Source of the DNA: Georgenia sp. SYP-B2076
Lineage (GTDB): Bacteria; Actinomycetota; Actinomycetes; Actinomycetales; Actinomycetaceae
NCBI RefSeq assembly: GCF_003991205.1
Contig: NZ_RXOZ01000001.1
Location: 1 to 64,000 of the forward strand
Direction: 5' to 3'
Length of the DNA stretch: 64,000 nucleotides
Shown: piece after piece, positions 61,775-64,000 of the stretch
How positions within the stretch are numbered: the first letter of the stretch is position 1
Layout: each line of letters opens with the position of its first letter
Notes under the pieces: model-generated
The model's database searches: none
The model's input: only the letters and a program-made list of their open reading frames with translations
What the model was told of the DNA's origin: nothing
Program-made: the position numbers and the translations under genes

Positions 61775-63631
61775 TCAGCCCATCGCCGGCTGCCGGCTCG
61801 CGAGGTACCCGTGGACCACGCTGACCGCGAGCGCGCCCTCGCCGACGGCGGAGGCGACCCGCTTGACGGACCCGTGCCGCACATCCCCGACGGCGAAGAC
61901 TCCCGGCATGGAGGTCTCCAGCAGGAGCGGGGCGCGGCCCTGGGGCCAGGCGTGCCCGTCGCCGGCGGGTCCGCCGTCGCCCGGGCCGGCGACGCCTGAG
62001 CCGGCAACGCCCGGACCGCCACGGCGCGCTCCGCCGTCGCCCGCTCTGCCATCGCCCGGGCCCGCAGCATCGGGCGCCCCGAGCACGTCCGCCCCCGTCA
62101 GGACGAAGCCCGCCCCGTCCCGGGCGACCGCGCCGAGCCAGTCCGAGCGCGGCGTCGCGCCGATGAGGACGAACAGGACGCCGGAGACGGTCTCCTCGAC
62201 CGCGGTGTCGAGGTCGCGCAGGACGAGCGCGGTGAGGAAGTCCTCCCCGGCCCCGCCCACGATCTCGCAGCGGTAGCGCACGTCGATGTTCGGCGCGGAC
62301 TCGATCTCGCGGATGAGGTACTCCGACATCGTGTCGGTGAGTGTGGCCCGGCGCACGAGCACCGTGACCTGCGCCGCGTAGCGGGCCAGGTGCACGGCCG
62401 CCTGGCCCGCGGAGTTGCCCCCGCCGGCGACGAAGACCTGCCGGCCCGTCATGGCGGAGGCCTCGCTGACGGTGGAGCCGTAGAAGACGCCACGGCCCTG
62501 CAGCGCCTCGAGCGCCGGCACGCCGAGCCGCCGGTAGGCCGCCCCGGTGGCGGCGATCACCGCGCGCGTGCGCACCACGGCGGAGTCGCTGAGCCTGACC
62601 AGGCACAGGTCGCCGTCGCGGCGCACGGCCGTCGCGGCGCGCATGAAGTGGAACCGGGCCCCGAAGGTCCACGCCTGCTCGTAGGCGCTGTAGGCGAGCC
62701 GGCCGCCGGACACCCCGTCGGGGAACCCCAGGTAGTTCCGGATGAGGGAGGAGGTCCCGGCCTGGCCGCCCACCGCGTCCACCTCGAGCACCAGCGTGCG
62801 CAGCCCCTCCGACGCGGCGTACACCGCGGCGCCCAGCCCGGCGGGCCCCGCCCCGACGATGACCACGTCGAACAGCTCGTCGGCGCCCACCGGCTCGAAG
62901 ATCCCGAACGCGTCGGCGATCTCGATGTCCGTGGGGTTCTGCAGCACAGGGGTCCCGGGCCGGAAGCGCAGCATGACGACGGGCAGCGCCGGCGAGGCGA
63001 GGCCGACGCTCTCGAGCACGGCCCGCCCGGCGTCGGAGCCGGCGTCGTAGAAGCCGGTGGGGATGCGGTTGCGGGCGAACAGGTCGCGGAGCTGTTGCGC
63101 GCGCGGCGACCACCGCTCCCCCACCAGGCGCACCGCCTCGAAGCGGGGCGTGCCGCGGCGGCTGGCCGCCTCCTCGAGGAACTCGGTGACCGAGCGGTGG
63201 AACTCCTCGTCCGCGGGCACCTCGGGGCGCGCGATCCACCGGTCCACGGTTCCCAGGCCGATCGCCTCGAAGATCGGCCGGGTGGTGGACCAGTCGCCCC
63301 AGCGCACGAGCGCGACGCGCAGCGCCGAGCGGTCCAGGGGCGCGAGCGAGACCAGCTCGGCGAGCCCGTCTGGGTCCCGGCCGCCGTAGCCCACCAGCAC
63401 GAGGGCCACCGGGACGTCGTCGGCGGCGAAGGTGGCGAGCGCCTCGCTGGCCGTCTCGGGGGTGGCGAGGTCGACGACGGCGTAGTCGGCGCCGTAGCGG
63501 CGGCGCAGCTCCGCGCCGACCGACCCGCGCACGCCGTCGTCCCGACTGACCAGGACGATCGCCGGGCGGGCCGGCGGCCCCTCGTCCCCGGCGCCTGGTG
63601 CCGGCTGGTCCGGGCTTGCGGGATCGACCAC
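61775..63631 (-). CDS. Thioredoxin reductase-like flavoprotein with N-terminal receiver-like region
   Basis: The 618-residue protein has three parts. Residues 22-145 (AIVLVSRDDGVRGSVGAELR) look like a degenerate receiver domain; about 165-245 is a glutaredoxin-like fold without active-site cysteines; 256 onward is a thioredoxin reductase domain with VVIVGAGPAGLGAAVYAA, QVFVAGGGNSAGQAAVHLA and PGVFAVGDVRHG. The redox CxxC of thioredoxin reductase is replaced by AGTSSLIRNYLG, so it is not a disulfide reductase of the normal kind. A Gly/Ala-rich insert lies near residues 520-568. Related fusions occur in Actinobacteria; function unknown. Confidence 0.85.
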   Translation of the reverse strand: MVDPASPDQPAPGAGDEGPPARPAIVLVSRDDGVRGSVGAELRRRYGADYAVVDLATPETASEALATFAADDVPVALVLVGYGGRDPDGLAELVSLAPLDRSALRVALVRWGDWSTTRPIFEAIGLGTVDRWIARPEVPADEEFHRSVTEFLEEAASRRGTPRFEAVRLVGERWSPRAQQLRDLFARNRIPTGFYDAGSDAGRAVLESVGLASPALPVVMLRFRPGTPVLQNPTDIEIADAFGIFEPVGADELFDVVIVGAGPAGLGAAVYAASEGLRTLVLEVDAVGGQAGTSSLIRNYLGFPDGVSGGRLAYSAYEQAWTFGARFHFMRAATAVRRDGDLCLVRLSDSAVVRTRAVIAATGAAYRRLGVPALEALQGRGVFYGSTVSEASAMTGRQVFVAGGGNSAGQAAVHLARYAAQVTVLVRRATLTDTMSEYLIREIESAPNIDVRYRCEIVGGAGEDFLTALVLRDLDTAVEETVSGVLFVLIGATPRSDWLGAVARDGAGFVLTGADVLGAPDAAGPGDGRAGDGGARRGGPGVAGSGVAGPGDGGPAGDGHAWPQGRAPLLLETSMPGVFAVGDVRHGSVKRVASAVGEGALAVSVVHGYLASRQPAMG

Positions 63632-63689
63632 GGCGGGGTCCTCCTCCAGGGTGGCCGGCGTCAGGCGCCGGCGTCGGGTACGGACGGTG

Positions 63690-64000
63690 TCAGGGGTGCG
63701 CGGGCCGTCCCCGGCGCAGGCGGCGGGTGGTGGCGAGGGCGGCCAGGCCGGTCAGGGCGACGGCGACCGCGAGGACCACGTACGCCGTCGCCGCCGGCTC
63801 GGCCCAGGCCACGTCGTCGGGGAACCGCACCGGCACGCTGAGGGTCAGCAGCCCGAAGACCGCGTAGGCGATCGCGGGGACGCGCAGCCGGCCCAGGTCG
63901 TTGTCGCGCACCACCAGGGCGGCGGCGAAGCCGTAGGCCAGGAGCCACGCGGCGACCGTCCGCGCGGTCAGCGGCGTGAGCGGCCACGGCCACAGCGCCG
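63690..64000 (-). CDS. Membrane protein, C-terminal part (cut by window end)
   Basis: The minus-strand frame is open from the window edge (first complete codon at 63996-63998) to a stop at 63690-63692. It has two to three hydrophobic stretches (TVAAWLLAYGFAAALVV, IAYAVFGLLTLSV, AATAYVVLAVAVALTGLAAL) and ends RRLRRGRPAHP. The segment WPWPLTPLTAR is typical of an uncharacterised actinobacterial membrane protein family. Its start lies outside the window. It is 58 bases upstream of the flavoprotein gene on the same strand. Confidence 0.7.
   Translation of the reverse strand, partial: ALWPWPLTPLTARTVAAWLLAYGFAAALVVRDNDLGRLRVPAIAYAVFGLLTLSVPVRFPDDVAWAEPAATAYVVLAVAVALTGLAALATTRRLRRGRPAHP

Overview
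The window is high-GC DNA from an actinobacterium. Third codon positions are almost all G or C, several genes start with GTG or TTG or appear to be leaderless, and the gene families (HtaA domain, DUF4870, PspA-like coiled coils, class I P450 sets, TctABC) suit a soil-type member of the Micrococcales such as a Georgenia or Cellulomonas relative. That placement is inference. I saw no rRNA, tRNA, insertion sequence or CRISPR array.

Layout. 1-5.7 kb: a galT fragment diverges from an ebgA-ebgC-transporter operon for beta-galactoside use; the region between carries matching operator-like repeats. 5.7-10.2 kb: a ferredoxin, ferredoxin reductase and cytochrome P450 operon diverges from an HtaA-domain gene and a LysR regulator. 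10.1-15.4 kb: thymidine kinase, a 30-bp minisatellite, two GNAT proteins, an AhpD-like protein, a DUF4386 membrane protein, and a quinone-oxidoreductase-like gene diverging from a TetR gene over twin palindromes. 15.5-21.9 kb: a LacI regulator with a 31-codon leader ORF converges on a five-gene catabolic operon (CoA-transferase, enoyl-CoA hydratase, SDR, DUF993, sugar isomerase-like), which has a LacI-type operator at its promoter.

22.4-33.3 kb is an accessory island with clearly lower GC. It holds a DUF4420 PD-(D/E)XK protein, a Z1-domain helicase-like ATPase and a DUF262 protein in one overlapping operon. Next come an unrecognised AT-rich nuclease-like gene, a DUF3883 nuclease-like protein, a C5-cytosine DNA methyltransferase with an operator inside its promoter, and a Vsr endonuclease. 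It looks like a restriction-modification-type defence system and is the most interesting part of the window.

33.6-41.4 kb: Ser/Thr kinase, SWIM/SNF2 helicase, endonuclease IV, SRPBCC protein and RlmC. 41.5-48.1 kb: a TctCBA tripartite transporter operon that also encodes a universal stress protein and an RraA-type aldolase, divergent from a CitA/CitB-type two-component system. 48-64 kb: an IclR remnant, an ArsR-SRPBCC fusion under a palindromic operator, a DUF4870 protein, two convergent MFS exporters whose stop codons lie in one 42-nt dyad, a 3-hydroxyisobutyrate-dehydrogenase-like enzyme, a STAS protein, a glycosyltransferase, two lipoproteins, an aldo/keto reductase, a PspA-like pair, an SDR, a thioredoxin-reductase-like flavoprotein without the redox CxxC, and a membrane protein cut by the window end.
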